DNA from: Candidatus Caenarcanum bioreactoricola
GTDB taxonomy: Bacteria > Cyanobacteriota > Vampirovibrionia > Caenarcaniphilales > Caenarcanaceae
Assembly (NCBI GenBank): GCA_001899385.1
Contig: MOYB01000003.1
Coordinates: 183,577-215,764, forward strand
DNA length: 32,188 nucleotides
Reading direction: 5' to 3'
Shown here: piece after piece, positions 32,153-32,188 of the stretch
Layout: each line of letters opens with the position of its first letter
Position numbering within the stretch: position 1 is the first letter of the stretch
The notes under the pieces: model-generated
The model's input: the letters and a program-made list of their open reading frames with translations, nothing else
The model's database searches: none
Told to the model about the DNA's origin: nothing
Position numbers and translations under genes: made by a program

Positions 32153-32188
32153 AGGAGCCCCCCAATAAAGCCCTCACCCCTCCTTCGC
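32153..32188. repeat. GC-rich repeat at the right edge, truncated by the window
   Basis: AGCCCCCC at 32155-32162 and GCCCTCACCCCTCC near 32169-32183 resemble the cytosine-rich half of the repeat at 2477-2511. It begins 22 bases after the decayed gene and runs out of the window. Confidence 0.5.

Noticed and set aside
1..32188. CRISPR array, rRNA genes, intact transposon or integrase
   Set aside because: No regularly spaced direct repeats, rRNA-like sequence, transposase or recombinase frame was seen on either strand.

Overview
The window is a compact, strongly AT-rich bacterial chromosome segment. Coding is on both strands with short intergenic gaps, and no stretch over 300 bases lacks a gene. 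Gene content points to a Gram-negative-type bacterium: a lipobox-bearing PstS-like lipoprotein, an RlpA/SPOR protein, a HlyD-type fusion protein, and complete FabF, IspH, NadB, FtsY and DnaB. The saccharopine-dehydrogenase-like enzyme, the very low GC and the mix of Shine-Dalgarno (SD) and SD-less starts would fit a non-photosynthetic cyanobacterial relative (Melainabacteria/Vampirovibrionia, for example a Caenarcaniphilales-like lineage). That placement is inferred from protein style only.

Layout. 1-4800 (minus strand): ferritin, an RTX-repeat calcium-binding protein, murI, fabF and two small unknown proteins. 4845-7214 (plus): a small unknown protein, then a HlyD-like membrane fusion protein coupled to a membrane-anchored Holliday-resolvase-like nuclease. 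7263-9096 (plus): a self-contained HK97-type capsid cassette (prohead protease plus major capsid protein, then its own double hairpin/terminator) with no terminase, portal or tail genes. A small cysteine-rich protein follows. 9606-16705 (plus): rpsB-tsf, nadB, a 48-aa ORF, ispH, an RlpA/SPOR protein and a membrane-anchored DNA/RNA endonuclease. 16714-20444: a saccharopine-dehydrogenase-like enzyme, a proline-rich 57-aa ORF, a 472-aa unknown protein and a PstS-like lipoprotein. 20523-24205: dnaB, tRNA-Gln(UUG), an unknown protein, an RsuA/RluB-type pseudouridine synthase and two secreted proteins. 24253-30362 (minus): two unknown proteins with Gly/Asn-rich tails, then ftsY, cysE, a YhcH-family protein and an APC permease, then a PhzF-family protein. 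30495-32131 (plus): an EF-hand-like protein followed by a decayed paralogue with an in-frame TAG.

Three patterns stand out. (1) The protease-capsid pair looks intact (catalytic residues, scaffold-like delta domain, plausible cleavage site, strong SDs) yet stands alone, so it is a candidate domesticated capsid or nanocompartment; a prophage remnant is the conservative reading. (2) A roughly 80-base double-hairpin sequence occurs almost identically after the capsid gene and after the ferritin gene. (3) A family of GC-rich palindromic repeats punctuates the AT-rich DNA. It ends at start codons, where it supplies G-rich SD-like sequence for murI, ispH and the endonuclease gene, acts as a terminator, and in ftsY is translated in frame as PPNPLKGE.
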